Of a stretch of 64,000 nt of DNA, positions 36,478 to 47,322 are shown in pieces. A program made the translations under genes and the position numbers. Below the pieces are notes generated by a model that was not told the DNA's origin, did no database searches, and was given only the letters and a program-made list of their open reading frames with translations. How positions within the stretch are numbered: the first letter of the stretch is position 1; each line of letters starts with the position of its first letter. Source of the stretch: Pezicula radicicola (taxonomy: Eukaryota > Ascomycota > Leotiomycetes > Helotiales > Dermateaceae); the NCBI GenBank assembly GCA_003008705.1, contig PDUO01000045.1, positions 227,462 to 291,461 on the forward strand, given 5' to 3'.

Positions 36478-37260
36478 AGGAAAACTTGGCGTGGGATCGA
36501 TAACGAATACTGAGTTGAGGTTCAAAATTTAAACATTCTTCCAAAATGGCCCTTGGTATTACATAGTCTATTTTGGCCAAAAAGATTAATTTGGGTTCTG
36601 TAGGAAGTCTGTTTCACACCCTTACGTACCACTGTTAAAAGCTGACAATACTAAATGTTGATTTACACTCTTGGCTTTATACTGAGTATATTTTATTATA
36701 TAAATAAGAGATTGAAAACGTGAGTAAAAGGTGATTAGTGCTCGAGAACTACTTAGGAGAAATATAATGCTAGCTTTTGAAATGTGAAATGGACGATATT
36801 GTGTACTCACTTTAATCTATTATCTAAGTACAGCCCTTAACGAAATTCTAGTATTACACTTGAAGAAAGCCTTCTTAGGCCTAAATTGTAGTACATAGGG
36901 TGATTCTACTCTTGGAACGTCCAGCCTCTGCCTAATGATAAGACGAATTCATGCCGGCTTAAAAGATTATAAATCTCCCGTATGTCCAAAGACGATGTAA
37001 GCTACCCGCAGTATAGTCGTCGACGGGATCGAGGGAGATGACGATATATCATGGGTAAAGACCCACGTATGCTAGATTTAGCGTTGTCCGCAAGTATTTT
37101 ACATTAGAAAATTGCGGTCCACCTTCACGATGCCTTGTGATAACGGAACTGCCGGTTTCGGAAACGTTGAATAAGCCTCTTCATCGAGAGCACACACCAC
37201 AACCTCTGCGTTCAAGACGCTGACATTGCGCATATACTGTAAGCAAGCAAGAAACTGTCG
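36478..37260. other. Intergenic, nothing recognised
   Basis: 3' flank of the ATPase gene and 3' flank of the deaminase-like gene (convergent). AT-rich, no protein-like frame. Confidence 0.5.
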
Positions 37261-38152
37261 TTAGTTGCCTACCCGAACTCGCTCGTTAAATATTAAAAAT
37301 TCCTTACCTTCCTTGAAACCAACACCAAAGCCGTCGTCAACTTTCAAGAGTTCGATCAACTTCATCCACGAAGGGCGGTCGGTAGAGTGGTCGAGAATGC
37401 CACTTATGCGTGTTATGTCTTGCTTGCTAGCATCACCTAGCCGTATGAAATGGAAGACTATCTCTGAGACCGAATCCAGATAGACACGTTCTGAAGATAG
37501 GTGTGTTGTTTCAATTGAGGCTGTTTGAACGGGGGTGGTTTGGCCAATCTCCGGGTTGGTGGAGGATGGGCTCCCTACTTCGATTGGATGAAATGATGCC
37601 TGTGGTTTGGGGTTTATCACCGTGTCCTCGCTCGTTGCCAAGCCCGCACGTAAGCCAGCAGGGGATTGAGATCTTTTTCGCTTCAAGCACAACTCGGTCA
37701 ACTCGGTCAAGCCGGGAAGAGATACTCTAGCTGTAGAGTCGGGAGGTGCTAGTCTGCGCTTGGTGCATAAGCAATTGTTGAGATGTTGTTTGACTATTAC
37801 TTCCATTGTCTTGCTTAACTCTTTGGTAGCGACTTTGCACCTTCTGTAAATTTTAGAATTGAGTGCTGGTGGAGGTATCCATGTTGGATATAACTTTTGG
37901 TGGTAAGAAGAGACACCGAAAGAGTCCGAGTAATTCGTAAGGAATAGGTGGCACAGATAACAGGACTTCTTGCTCACTCCAATGAATCGAAAGATTGGCC
38001 TGCACTCCTGGTTGTGGTCGTAGAAATTGACTAGTTGCATTTCCGCGTGGGCCACTAGATTCAAGGAACAGATAATCCTATGCATCCATTGACTCAAGCC
38101 ATAGGAAGTCGTCGTTATGTAGAGCCTCTGCAAACCGGTCGACGCACCCCAT
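37261..38152 (-). pseudogene. OTT_1508-type deaminase-like protein, 5'-truncated or frameshifted
   Basis: The main frame (about 38085 from its first ATG, MHRIICSLNL, to the TAA at 37261) has the zinc-dependent deaminase signature of the fungal OTT_1508-like family: AHAEMQL, then about 20 residues on GVSKKSCYLCHLFL. These supply the His/Glu and Cys-x-x-Cys ligands of the CDA fold. Behind it come a basic linker with KRKRSQS, a Pro/Ser/Thr region and a C-terminal helical module ending in DDGFGVGFKEGKEFL. Family members are predicted nucleic-acid or nucleotide deaminases of unknown substrate. The long N-terminal helical part expected before HAE is absent. Another frame offers an ATG at 38152 (MGCVDRFAEALHNDDFLWLE) that stops just before this frame's coding, so a frameshift or a missed intron lies near 38080. 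The sequence upstream of 38152 looks like a promoter (TATA-rich near 38265-38280), arguing for a real start there. Confidence 0.65.
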
Positions 38153-38457
38153 AACAAAATTTGGTGACGCTATGTATTGAAGCAAGTTTCAAGGGAAATT
38201 GGAGACAAGTAGGAACTAAAAGGTGTATATAGGTGCTTGTAGTAATAGCAAAGTGAACAACTCTTATATCATATATATATGCTGTTGGATGCGCTGAAGC
38301 CGAAACAAAAGCTCAAAGTTGGTAAAGCCAAAGGCTGAGCCGGACGGTAGACATGATTGGCTACGGGATACCTAAGCAAAAGTTCTAAAATTTGCGCCGT
38401 GCCAGGGGAATACAGAAGTATGACTAGCTACATAAAACGAAGTAAAGGTTCTAAGTA
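38153..38457. other. Promoter-like spacer up to the mariner element
   Basis: Includes an alternating TATATATAT stretch at about 38270-38280 and ends at the target TA of the transposon. No gene seen. Confidence 0.4.
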
Positions 38458-39757
38458 CAATCAGTTCCTATAATTGTTCGCTACTTATGTAATCACCACC
38501 ACTTCCTTTAAATTAGTATATCTTCATTAATATTAGTCTAAATAGCTTTATTTTTAAACTAAATTAAAGCGATTTTAATACTTTATTATACCTCCCTTAT
38601 TCTTAATAACTATAGCTAATCTTTTTAGTATAGTAGTGTTTAGTTTAAGAAGTATTTCCCCTACTATTATAGGCTATACTTCTTATAATACTCTTTCTAT
38701 TATAGCTATATTCTTGATTTAATACCTTCTCCTACTAATTATAATCTTAATTTACTTCTAAAGATTCTTAATAGGAGAGAGATCTAGTGATTATAGAGGC
38801 TAATTTAATCTCTTAACCTTCTACCTATCTAAAAACCTTCTTACTATCTTTATAGTATACTAAGGAGTATTATCTTCTTATATTACTATATTAGAGCTAT
38901 ACTTCTTAACTATCCTTTAATAAAAAGGTAAGAAATAATCTTTGACTATCTATAGGTAGTGTTTTCTAGTTATTCTACCATCCTTCTTAATAATAACTAA
39001 AGGGCCTATTTTATTACTACAATAGTAAGACTAGACACTAATAGATATATACCCACTCTTAAAGCTAGGCTTTAGATTTTGATCTAAATATTCCTCCCTA
39101 AGTATACGGGTTATATAATATATACTCCTATCGGCTCTAATTTCGAATATAACCTTGTCCGACTAAACTACCTTATTATAGTCCCTTTTTAGCCTCTTCT
39201 CTTACTTAACCTATATTAGACGCTTATATTTATATTTAGGTTTAAGGTAAGGCTTCTTACAAGGCTTATACTTTACTTTACTAGTAGTACAGAGGATTTT
39301 TTATATAGTATTTCGACTAAGTTTATAGGAGGATTTAGAGGGTATCGTAAGGGTATAAAGGGTCTCTTTTATATTTCGAACTATATATTATATAAGGGCT
39401 CGATTATCTCGATTTAATATCTTCTTTCTTACGCTAGAGTGAGGCTTTGAATTAAAGCTACTTTTACTATCTTTCTTGTATCGATTAATAATAGAGTATA
39501 TAGTAGAGTAGGGTAGTCGAAAATACTTAATAATATCAGGAATAGAATATCCTTACTTATATCTATCGTAGATTTAAGCTTAAACAGTAGAAGAAGTCTC
39601 CTTTCGATTTGTTTTAGGTATAATAGCTATATTATATAGAAAGAAAGGTCTGAATAGCTTTAATTTTCGAAGAGTGGGAGGAAATACAGTATAGTGGGGT
39701 AGGCCGCTAACCCGATTCGGACTAGTAAAAGTGGCGAACAATTATAGGAACCGATTG
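38458..39757 (-). mobile_element. Complete but RIP-decayed Tc1/mariner element, 1.3 kb
   Basis: Terminal inverted repeats of 29 bp: 38458-38486 starts CAATCAGTTCCTATAATTG, and the reverse complement of 39729-39757 starts CAATCGGTTCCTATAATTG; two mismatches, both transitions. TA dinucleotides flank both ends (38456-38457, 39758-39759), the expected target duplication. The minus strand between reads a ruined transposase: VV-stop-SDK-VIFEIRADRS at about 39110-39175 (normally VIWSDE) and EDNTP-stop at about 38863-38877 (normally EDNAP-H), the two catalytic regions of the DDE domain. TAG replaces TGG, and CA/TG is depleted. Dead, non-autonomous now. Confidence 0.92.
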
Positions 39758-39759
39758 TA

Positions 39760-40715
39760 CAGAGTAATGTAACTAGTAAGGGGGCCTACGGACACTGAAC
39801 TTTTTATGTGATAGTTCTAACCTAACCCCGCGTCTACCTATGTGAATGCTCTTGTCTTCCCTAGATTAGAATTCTTGAATAGACAGCATTCTTGTAAGTG
39901 CCTCCCCTGTGTAACCCCTTTTGCAGAGCCGTTATATGCTAAACGAAGCTGGTACAAAGCAGAAACATATGTAGAAAAAGAAAGTAACAGTGAACGGCCA
40001 GAACACACAAAACCGCCGACACTTGGAACGGATTAATCTCTACTCGTAGGCCAAAAACGAAACAAAGCTAAGCCAAAAAAGGCCGAATCCACTGCCACTC
40101 TCTTATCTTCGAAAAACCTTCTCTCTTTTAGCTAACGTTAAAATTTCGAAGGCACCAATCAATTGGAGTCTTAGCCGTGGAATTCTTCTTGCCTACCCTG
40201 GGTCAGGTAAGCAAGGCAACGAAAACAAACAAGGCTAGTAGCACAAGTGCTAATAGATGGTGACCTTATAGTGTAGCCTACTTGAATCTTGCACACGCGT
40301 CCCGTATCTAAATTAATAGAGGCAGTGCAACACCAAATTTGGACCTATTCTGTCTCATTGGGCTAACGTTAACACAAGCAACGTACTATAAATCCGTACA
40401 CCGATTCAAGCCTAGTAGGTGGCTGATGCGACCCCGGCGTTGGCGGACGCGTGCTGGACGATATTCCTATGGGAAAGATGAGACAAAAGCGTTATACTAC
40501 TTCACTCTGCGGTACTAGACTAATCTAACCTACCCTGTGTACACAATCACGCTGGCTGGTATTCTAACTCCCAAAGGCGTACCTTATCATCTAGGTACCC
40601 ACGTACTTCATCTCGTAGTTGATCGCGTAGTTGGTCGGTTCCTGAGACCAAACCTAGCCAGCGAACCAAAATGATTTAACAAAAAATACAACTTACCTAT
40701 CACCAGCATTTCTCC
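39760..40715. other. Intergenic, nothing recognised
   Basis: Mixed composition, not RIP-like. Short ORFs without protein character. The word GGCTAACGTTA or GCTAACGTTAA appears near 40131 and 40360. Confidence 0.4.
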
Positions 40716-41770
40716 TCACTCTCCTGTCTCGTCTTGCACTTTTGTGATAAATTTTCCTGCTGCCTCTTCTTGAAGAATCGTCGTCAGATCTGCCGCACCA
40801 TTGTCCACTATAGCACGTCGATCAAAAGATACTCGGTCCACCTTTCTCGATTCGATATAAATTGAGATGCTAAGAATCTAATCCAAATTAGAAGATTAAT
40901 AGGGTTTCCCGGGGGAGGGGGAAATTAATATAGCCTTCATCTAGAGTGTCGTCAGCTAAGGCATCGTTGAGTAAAGACTTTACTACAATCCCAATATCTA
41001 TTCATAATCAGCTTAAATTTGCGATCCAATCTAATTCCAACTTACCTATGGTCTCCAACTGCTACACCAAATGAACTCGGCGGGTGGGCGTCTTGCAGGC
41101 ATTGTACCCATATATTAGCTGCTTTTGGTACGGTAGCTGGGCGGCTATGCCGAAGCCGCTCGCTACCATGAGAACGGTCTCGTAATTGCCTACCGGCGCA
41201 CTGGTACCGTGTGGCTCACTGAACAGAGCCAAGCGAGGCGATTGGTTGGACTTGCTATACTGCAGAAGTTTGTGAGTGAAGCCTCGGCAAGGCTCTATAA
41301 GTAGATCCAATGTGTTCTGGGGTCCCTCGGACCTGGATGTTACGACAAAAGGATGACATTGCTAGAAGGACTAGAAATCGCGTGGTATCTACAGCTTAAT
41401 GTGTTGTCTAGCTTTGACTTCTAGTAGTCTAGATAAAGATAGGCGGACATTGGCTATGTTGTTAACGTGGCTGATAGAGGCTTGAGGACAACGACAACTA
41501 GCGATCCTGTTTCTCTAAGTGATTAAACTATACTGGAGGAGAAACGTTGCAAGAAATGCTACTGTGAAGATGTAGATGTATAACCGGGGAAGGAGTGGGT
41601 TTGATGCTAAGTGCCGCCAAATAGAATAGGCAGAAAGTACTGCTAATGCTTGATGGGAGCGGGTAAAGATCTCGTACCGGAGCGTGCGAAGAGGCAGAAA
41701 GAACATGAGAAAGGTAAGGGCTACGAGAAACATGAACCAGGACAGTTGGCGACAAAGTCTTGTGAATCAT
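40716..41770 (-). pseudogene. Ferric reductase (FRE) relic
   Basis: Minus strand, in family order: membrane part LFPRIYIY-like LLPRLYIYIFTVAFLATFL preceded by SHQALAVLSAYSIWRHLAS (41520-41730), FAD-binding region with HPFVV (about 41340-41360), then LDLLIEPCRGFTHKLLQYSK, SEPHGTSAPVGNYETVLMVA and SGFGIAAQLPYQKQLIYGY (41062-41310), the NADPH-binding side. Past a stop and a likely intron the C-terminal part continues: LNDALADDTLDEGYINF, ILSISIYIESRKVDRVSF and LTTILQEEAAGKFITKVQ, ending at 40716. Several TAG codons stand where Trp is expected (L-stop-IP, F-stop-SF, HLV-stop-QL), the RIP signature. The family moves electrons from NADPH through FAD and heme to ferric iron at the plasma membrane. 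The N-terminal half with most heme ligands is missing. Confidence 0.8.
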
Positions 41771-42170
41771 TATCTTGCGAAAGAAACTATAAACCCGATC
41801 TGAATTCTGTCTATTTTGAAGTCAGATTTAGTGGCATGCCATCTCGAATAAAGTCCGCTACTAGTCTTGCGTCTATTACTTGCATTGTTACGAAGGCTTC
41901 CGCCCCGCATTGGTTCCAAAATATTGTGCCAAACCCATCTCTTTGAATCATTTACCTAAAACATCTTAATTCGATTAAGTATGTTCCTGTAACTGTACTA
42001 CTGGTATCCGGAGAAGGTCCGGATACATAGACCTCTTGACTAGATGGCTTAACAATGTAGCCCAATGTTCTTAATAGCCTTAGTAGAACGAATGGTAGGT
42101 ACCCCTGCGGACTACTGAACTAAATCCCGTCTAAAATATCGGTAGGCCGTTCAAGAACTATCTATTAAAG
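41771..42170. other. Intergenic with a short coding-like fragment
   Basis: Minus strand at about 41820-41946 reads GTIFWNQCGAEAFVTMQVID in a clean frame but I cannot place it. Nothing else recognised. Confidence 0.3.
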
Positions 42171-42439
42171 CAGTGTGGCTAATAATATAGCGATATTGTA
42201 TTGTTATATTGTTAAGCTAGAATATACCGCTTTCAAACGTACGTTATATAAAAAACATTAATTAAATTTAATCTTCTTTTTAAAAATTATCTTAGGTAGG
42301 TTTAATAAGAGTAAAGATATAATTTTTTTTTGTGACTTTTATAGAGTAGTATAAGGAACACGGCTAAGTATAAAAAAGCATAGACCTTTATATAAATAAT
42401 ATACATAATATCGTTAACGATATATTGTTAGTAACACTG
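42171..42439. mobile_element. Possible 269-bp MITE with CAGTGT termini (hAT-like)
   Basis: The left end reads CAGTGTGGCTAATAATATAG and the reverse complement of the right end reads CAGTGTTACTAACAATATAT, an imperfect terminal inverted repeat of about 25 bp. CAGTG ends are usual for hAT elements. The interior is AT-rich and non-coding. Flanks (TATTAAAG left, TATAGTTG right) match at only part of the 8 bp expected for a hAT target duplication, so the call is tentative. Confidence 0.5.
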
Positions 42440-42699
42440 TATAGTTGAAGACTGTGTTTCCCGAACCGAACCCCCCTTCAAATCTTTGTTAGCTATATAT
42501 TTTCCTCTTATAGCTTAGCAGAGCTACTTTCTTAGTAAAGTTAGGACTACAGCTGCAGAAACCGCATTAACTTGCTAACACCCAGACCGAACCTTTTCTT
42601 GATCCTGTTTCAATTCCTCATATACGGCTGCCGTGTCTAAACACTGCTGACCTGGTTACAATTAGCAGCCATCGTTGAAACCGAAAGGAGCGGACGCCC

Positions 42700-43313
42700 G
42701 ACGTTGTATTAGGGCTTGAAAAATTCCAAACTCTTCAAACGTTTCATAAACGAAGCACATACTATCCTGAAAACGATTCTTGCTAGTCTGTCTGCTGGGT
42801 TAAAACTCGATGAAAATGCAACACTTAGAACTTACTATAGCGATATAGAGCCATCTCGAACTATATTATCTCTGTTTCACTACCCGAAAATAGAACCCAC
42901 GACATTAGGCCAAGGACACAACAAGCACACTGACTCTCTTGCTCGCCAAGTAATGGGGACTCGAGGTTCTCTCGCCGAACAGCAGCGGGTAGAAATAAGT
43001 ACAGCCGAGCGACGACTACGCTATTATTAACGTCAGCGACAGCCTGCGTTTCCTTACCGGAAGTAAGCTCAAGTCTGCTGTACACCGCGTGGTGCCGACC
43101 GAGGAGCTTAAGCACGCAGATCGCTACATCATAGTGTAATTTCTGTGTGCCGTAGATGATGTAAGGTATTTTGATAGCAAGGGCGGGAGTTTTTCGGCCA
43201 AAGACTGGCGTAATACCAAGGTTGATGTCTTTCGACAGAACTACGAAGAACAGGAGGCTGGCATGTTCCTCACAGGTGGTATAGGGAAGGGCGATGTCCC
43301 GTTGACAGTTTAA
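42700..43313 (+). pseudogene. 2OG-Fe(II) oxygenase relic (isopenicillin-N-synthase-like fold)
   Basis: First frame (42716-43030): AHTILKTILASLSAGLKLDE, SRTILSLFHYPKIEPTTLGQ, then GHNKHTDSL, which carries the iron-binding His-x-Asp (HTD). After a frame change and apparent loss of sequence near 42950-43020 a second frame gives VSDSLRFLTGSKLKSAVHRV, with the distal iron-ligand His, then HADRYIIV, stop (TAA), FLCAVDD, KDWRNTKVDVFRQNYEEQEA and FLTGGIGKG to the end at 43311-43313. The 2OG-binding Arg is present (RY), but the usual RxS is RxI. Such enzymes oxidise small molecules and are common tailoring enzymes in metabolite clusters. The N-terminal third is not found. Confidence 0.8.
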
Positions 43314-44216
43314 GATGCTAAGATTTGACTTCTTATTGGAAATTAGGGAGTTTGTAAACGTCCTCTTCTTTACCTTTTTAATTTCATGTTCTCAGAATGA
43401 GTAAGGAACTCAAAAAGCACAAATAAATGACTAAAACCCCTAATATTCCTTCCAGCCTTGAGGCAGAGCTTTCTTGCGTGTACTTGAGCTGTTTGATCTC
43501 CTGCCTACCGTTAGTATGATACAACTGATTTTAATAGTAAGAAGACGAAGGGCTACAAATTTAAGGGAGAAGCATAGTTGGGTGTATGTATGCGTTTTAT
43601 AAAATCTAATAGCAATAAAAGAAAAAATATTGGCAGGATGTAGTAAATAGTATCCTTAAAAATTTGAGCTAAGCTTTATTAGATGAAAATTACACTATAA
43701 AGATAGTAAACACAAAAAAAGCATACTTCGCACAGGCGGTAGAGAAGGTAAAGAGAGTATATGTAAGCTTCCTATTCTGTCCGCTAAGCATTTCTAGCTT
43801 TCCCCTTCTTAATAGATTTCTATTCTATACTAAGAGAACCAACAGCCGAAGGACTGCAAAGGAGAATCGGAAGAAGAAAGATCTGGTCGATAGCAAGGCT
43901 ATAACCAGAAAGCACCCGCATCGAGATATTTGGGTTCAATAGTGCTTCGCAGAGTTGTGACTCCGCTTGAGAGCACAAGATTAGCATTGAATTGAGGAAC
44001 CATCTTCGTCAAATTCATGATCAGGCGATTCGTAAATAGATTCTGGGCAATAGCTAGTGCAATGATTTTTCCCACTCTCTGTAAAAAGTCGACCGTAGTG
44101 ATAGCTATTAGGATGTCGATTCAAGGTATAGTTGTCTGAACTACAACGTAAGGCTGTTAAAAGCCGATGCCGCAGCTGAACCTAAAAAGAGCTTGGAAGA
44201 CAATCCACTCAAATGC
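43314..44216. other. Intergenic, nothing recognised
   Basis: No protein-like frame; A-rich to about 43780. Separates two relics. Confidence 0.4.
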
Positions 44217-45235
44217 TTAGGAGTTTATATACAGTGTTGAAAGGAAGCCGCTTCCAATTGCGGCGAGGATACTAGTTATGATCATACTCGAGGTGTAGTA
44301 TCCGACCACTGTTATGAAATATCCCCCGTCAAAACTCCCAACTATAAGACCCACAACCAGTGGCAAAGTCCTGATACCAGAGCCGAAGGTGCTGGCGCTT
44401 TTCACAGCCTAGAAGTATATAGGAAGCTAGTACAAGTCAATATCGTATACTTTGCAAAGTTGAGCAGGCGCACTTATATAGCATACCATGAGGTATAGCG
44501 ATGCTAATACACAGAATACAAATACCATGCTAGACGGAACACTGTGTTGACGAATGATATAAGGGGGAAAAATTTCCTTGTCTTGTTTATAGAGTTGCAG
44601 GGCAACAAAGGCAACCAGTAAAGCAGCCATTAAGGCTAGTATAAGAATGATGCGAAAGTTGTTCCATGGATATTTTGAGCCACCCCAGCTCAACGCCAAG
44701 ACAAAAAGTATTACCAACGGCAGGAACAATACCATAGTCTTTCTCCTACACTCAAATTTTCATGCTTCACGTCTAGCATTCTACCGAATATAATGAGCGC
44801 AATAGCACTTGTAACTGATTGTCACAGCACCAGCAATGAGGGGACAAGCTGAAATGGCAATGTTTTCCACGTCTCCAATAATCCCTTAATACAATGGCCT
44901 ACGGTGTAGAGGAAATATGAATCTTATGATACTTCTAACTGTTAGCATATAATGATTCAAATTTGGGGATTTTAACTCACATTTGCGATCCGGATACAAG
45001 ACCCGCATAGCCTGTGCCAGCAACGGCTCGTCCAATTATGAAAGCTAGTAAGTTTGGTGCCGTGGCACAGATAATAAAGCCAATTTCGTAGATTATTAAT
45101 GAACTGATGTAGACCTTCCTGGTACAGTAAAAGGTGTATAGTTTCCCGTAAAATACAATCAAAGCATAGAAAGGAATTAGACCTTTCGAATCTTACTGTA
45201 AAAGTCTCGATCCATTGAATTTCCCACTTATCTTA
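44217..45235 (-). pseudogene. MFS transporter relic (drug:H+ antiporter type)
   Basis: Three minus-strand frames in order: 45162-44977 (FYGKLYTFYCTRKVYISSLI, then NLLAFIIGRAVAGTGYAGL), a ruined middle part (IGDVENIAISACPLIAGAV) and 44735-44427 (LFVLALSWGGSKYPWNNFRI, then QHSVPSSMVFVFCVLASLYL), then 44405-44217 (GIRTLPLVVGLIVGSF, then GGYFITVVGYYTSSMIITS). This is the pattern of 14-helix fungal MFS exporters that pump out toxins and drugs. The first helix and the C-terminus are missing and frames change at least twice. Its neighbours (oxygenase, hydrolase, NRPS) suggest it once exported the cluster product. Confidence 0.75.
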
Positions 45236-45749
45236 TATCCGCTGCTAATAATTAGCGAGAATCGGGTGGTACCAACTCGATGCGTTACATACTTTGCAAG
45301 AGATGTAACAGGATCTAGGGTATTCGAGACGAATAGAATTGATTCCGAGGTCAAGCCTTCAATATGATCTAAGTAGGATTGTTAAGCTTCAATGCTCCAC
45401 AAGGCGAGTAACAAACATAATAGGATTTGTGACTCTCGGTCTGAGCCTCTAAAGAACGCACATCAACCGATTTCGTGCCCACCGATTACCTAGATAAACA
45501 CTTTCCCCTCTTACCTGCTACCAAAATTCCAAGAACTTAGCAGCTGTTATATTGGTCTAATTGGGCCCGTCGGAGCACGTAATGGCCCCGACAACCTCCT
45601 CAGCATAGTCGACAGGCGGCGAGAAGCAGTATAGGAGTAAGGGCAGTGCGAACGATATCTGCAAGAAGGGTTCCGTTTCTTTGAGAAATACCATGCATAG
45701 TTCTCGCTAGTTTCTCGAATAACGCGAATAGTGAGTACAAAGCTTCCTA
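45236..45749. other. Intergenic, nothing recognised
   Basis: No protein-like frame. Leads into the tandem repeats. Confidence 0.4.
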
Positions 45750-45935
45750 GAGCGAATGTATCCTAAGTTACAAGGCGGATATGTCCTAAAGCGAATGTAT
45801 CCTAAGTTACGAGGCGAACATGTCCTAAGTTATAAGGCAGACGTGCCCGAAGCGGACATATTCCGAAGCGAACGTATCCTAAGTCACGAGGCGGATAAGT
45901 CACGAGGCGGATAAGTCACGAGGCGGAGATGTCCC
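45750..45935 (+). repeat. Tandem repeat, unit AGCGAATGTATCCTAAGTTA with variants
   Basis: About eight related units built from the words GCGAAnGTATCCTAAG, TTACGAGGCG and GATATGTCC. The last part repeats GATAAGTCACGAGGCG three times almost perfectly (about 45882-45928). Units differ by transitions (GCGGA/GCGAA, GTC/GTT). Confidence 0.85.
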
Positions 45936-45969
45936 ACCTAAGTTCGAGGTGTATCGGTAGACATCTCAC

Positions 45970-46078
45970 GTGCAGAGGTTCTGTTTTAGGGGTTCTGTTA
46001 TACAACCTCTGTCACACAACCTCTGTACGTGAGAGGTTCTGTAAACCAAACTTCTGCACGTGAGGGGTTCTATAAACC
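45970..46078. repeat. GGTTCTGT direct and inverted short repeats
   Basis: The words GAGGTTCTGT and GGGGTTCTGT occur several times, mixed with their reverse complement ACAACCTCTGT and with CACGTG boxes (about 45969, 46031, 46059). Could fold back on itself. Confidence 0.7.
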
Positions 46079-46197
46079 GCTATCCAGGAGTAGCAAGCAT
46101 CAGCAAGAGCGTGTTTTCTCGCCTACATAAGTTCGAAAGCTACACTAAAGCTCTCCAACAGCCCTTTCGCATCCGAAGCAATATCCCAATTCATCCA

Positions 46198-46506
46198 CTA
46201 GGTAGCATCGGGGAAGTATATAAAAGCAGGCGCTGTAACGCCAACCCCTTGCGGATCAAATGAGACAATGTCAAAATACTTGTCAGTGACATCCAGACTC
46301 GAGGGAGAGTCAACAATGGTTTGTAGATGGCGTCCTTGAGATCTGGCAAGATTGATACCCAAGCCTCCCGGGCCGCCTGGAAGATAGATTGATACTTGCT
46401 CTGGCTCCAATATACCTGGATTGATGATAGAGCTATATATCGTGGATCGCTCGCGTGTACCTTTGATGGTAGTTTGATTAACGCTACTACTATACGCCTC
46501 GAATCC
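46198..46506 (-). pseudogene. Alpha/beta hydrolase fragment (S33/TAP-like)
   Basis: Minus strand reads RRIVVALIKLPSKVHASDPR, a frame change, then NPGILEPEQVSIYLPGGPGG and KYFDIVSFDPQGVGVTAP. PGGPGG forms the oxyanion loop and FDIV-FDP-GVG-T the next conserved block of S33 peptidase-like hydrolases. The nucleophile GxSxG and the rest of the enzyme are gone. Frameshifted and truncated at its C-terminal side near 46198. Confidence 0.7.
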
Positions 46507-46509
46507 ATC

Positions 46510-47320
46510 GATTAGTAATTCTAGTCGAGTAGTATCTCGAGGCGCGTATATTCCAATAATTTATAGCAAGGATAAAAGCTTAAATCTGCCGATAGTATAA
46601 TAACCAGAAAGAGAACCCTATCAATAAGTAAACTTTTAATAAAGATTATAGAAACTTACTACTTCCCAATCGAAATTCACTGGATTATAAATAAATAATA
46701 CTAGTCTAACTAGGTATCTACCCCTACAGAGCTCTAGGAACAACGACAGTGTTAAATTATAGAACCTAGAAGTCTTTTAAAGCTACAGCGAATATAAAAA
46801 CAAATAGGATTATAAGTAGATAGCGAAGATAATACTCCCGCTTCTTATACTTCCGCTTACCAAGACTTGATTTCCTCCTATAACTTAGCCTTATAGAAAC
46901 AGGGAGATACTATTCCTATCAACTCTTATTCTATCCGATCCTCCCCTACATCACTATATCCTGTTACCCATCTATAAAATACTTCTCGTTCCTAATATAG
47001 GAAATTAAATTCAACCTCACGACTCTCGATACGATATACCTAGGCTTCTTTATCCTCCTCGCCTAGATACAGTCTTTCCTAAAGCTTCTTCCGCAATAGA
47101 CACTTGTAATTTTAAGCCTCGAAGTAGGTAGTTAATTCCAAGTTTTTGAAGAAGAAATTGGGTTTTTCTACTAAGACCCTGTCAGATATACTGTCTATTG
47201 TACTAATCTCCCGTTGTTAGATATCACTATTTATACGCGTTGAAAGGGAGTAAGCGACTCGAGGTATATGGTTTAGGTAAGGCCACTGTACTATATACCA
47301 CCAACTCAGCCATACCGTGG
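46510..47320. other. TA-rich decayed tract before the NRPS relic
   Basis: CA/TG are scarce in much of this stretch and no motif is readable. Position suggests it once coded the domain (condensation) before the first adenylation domain, but nothing seen proves that. Confidence 0.35.
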
Positions 47321-47322
47321 CA

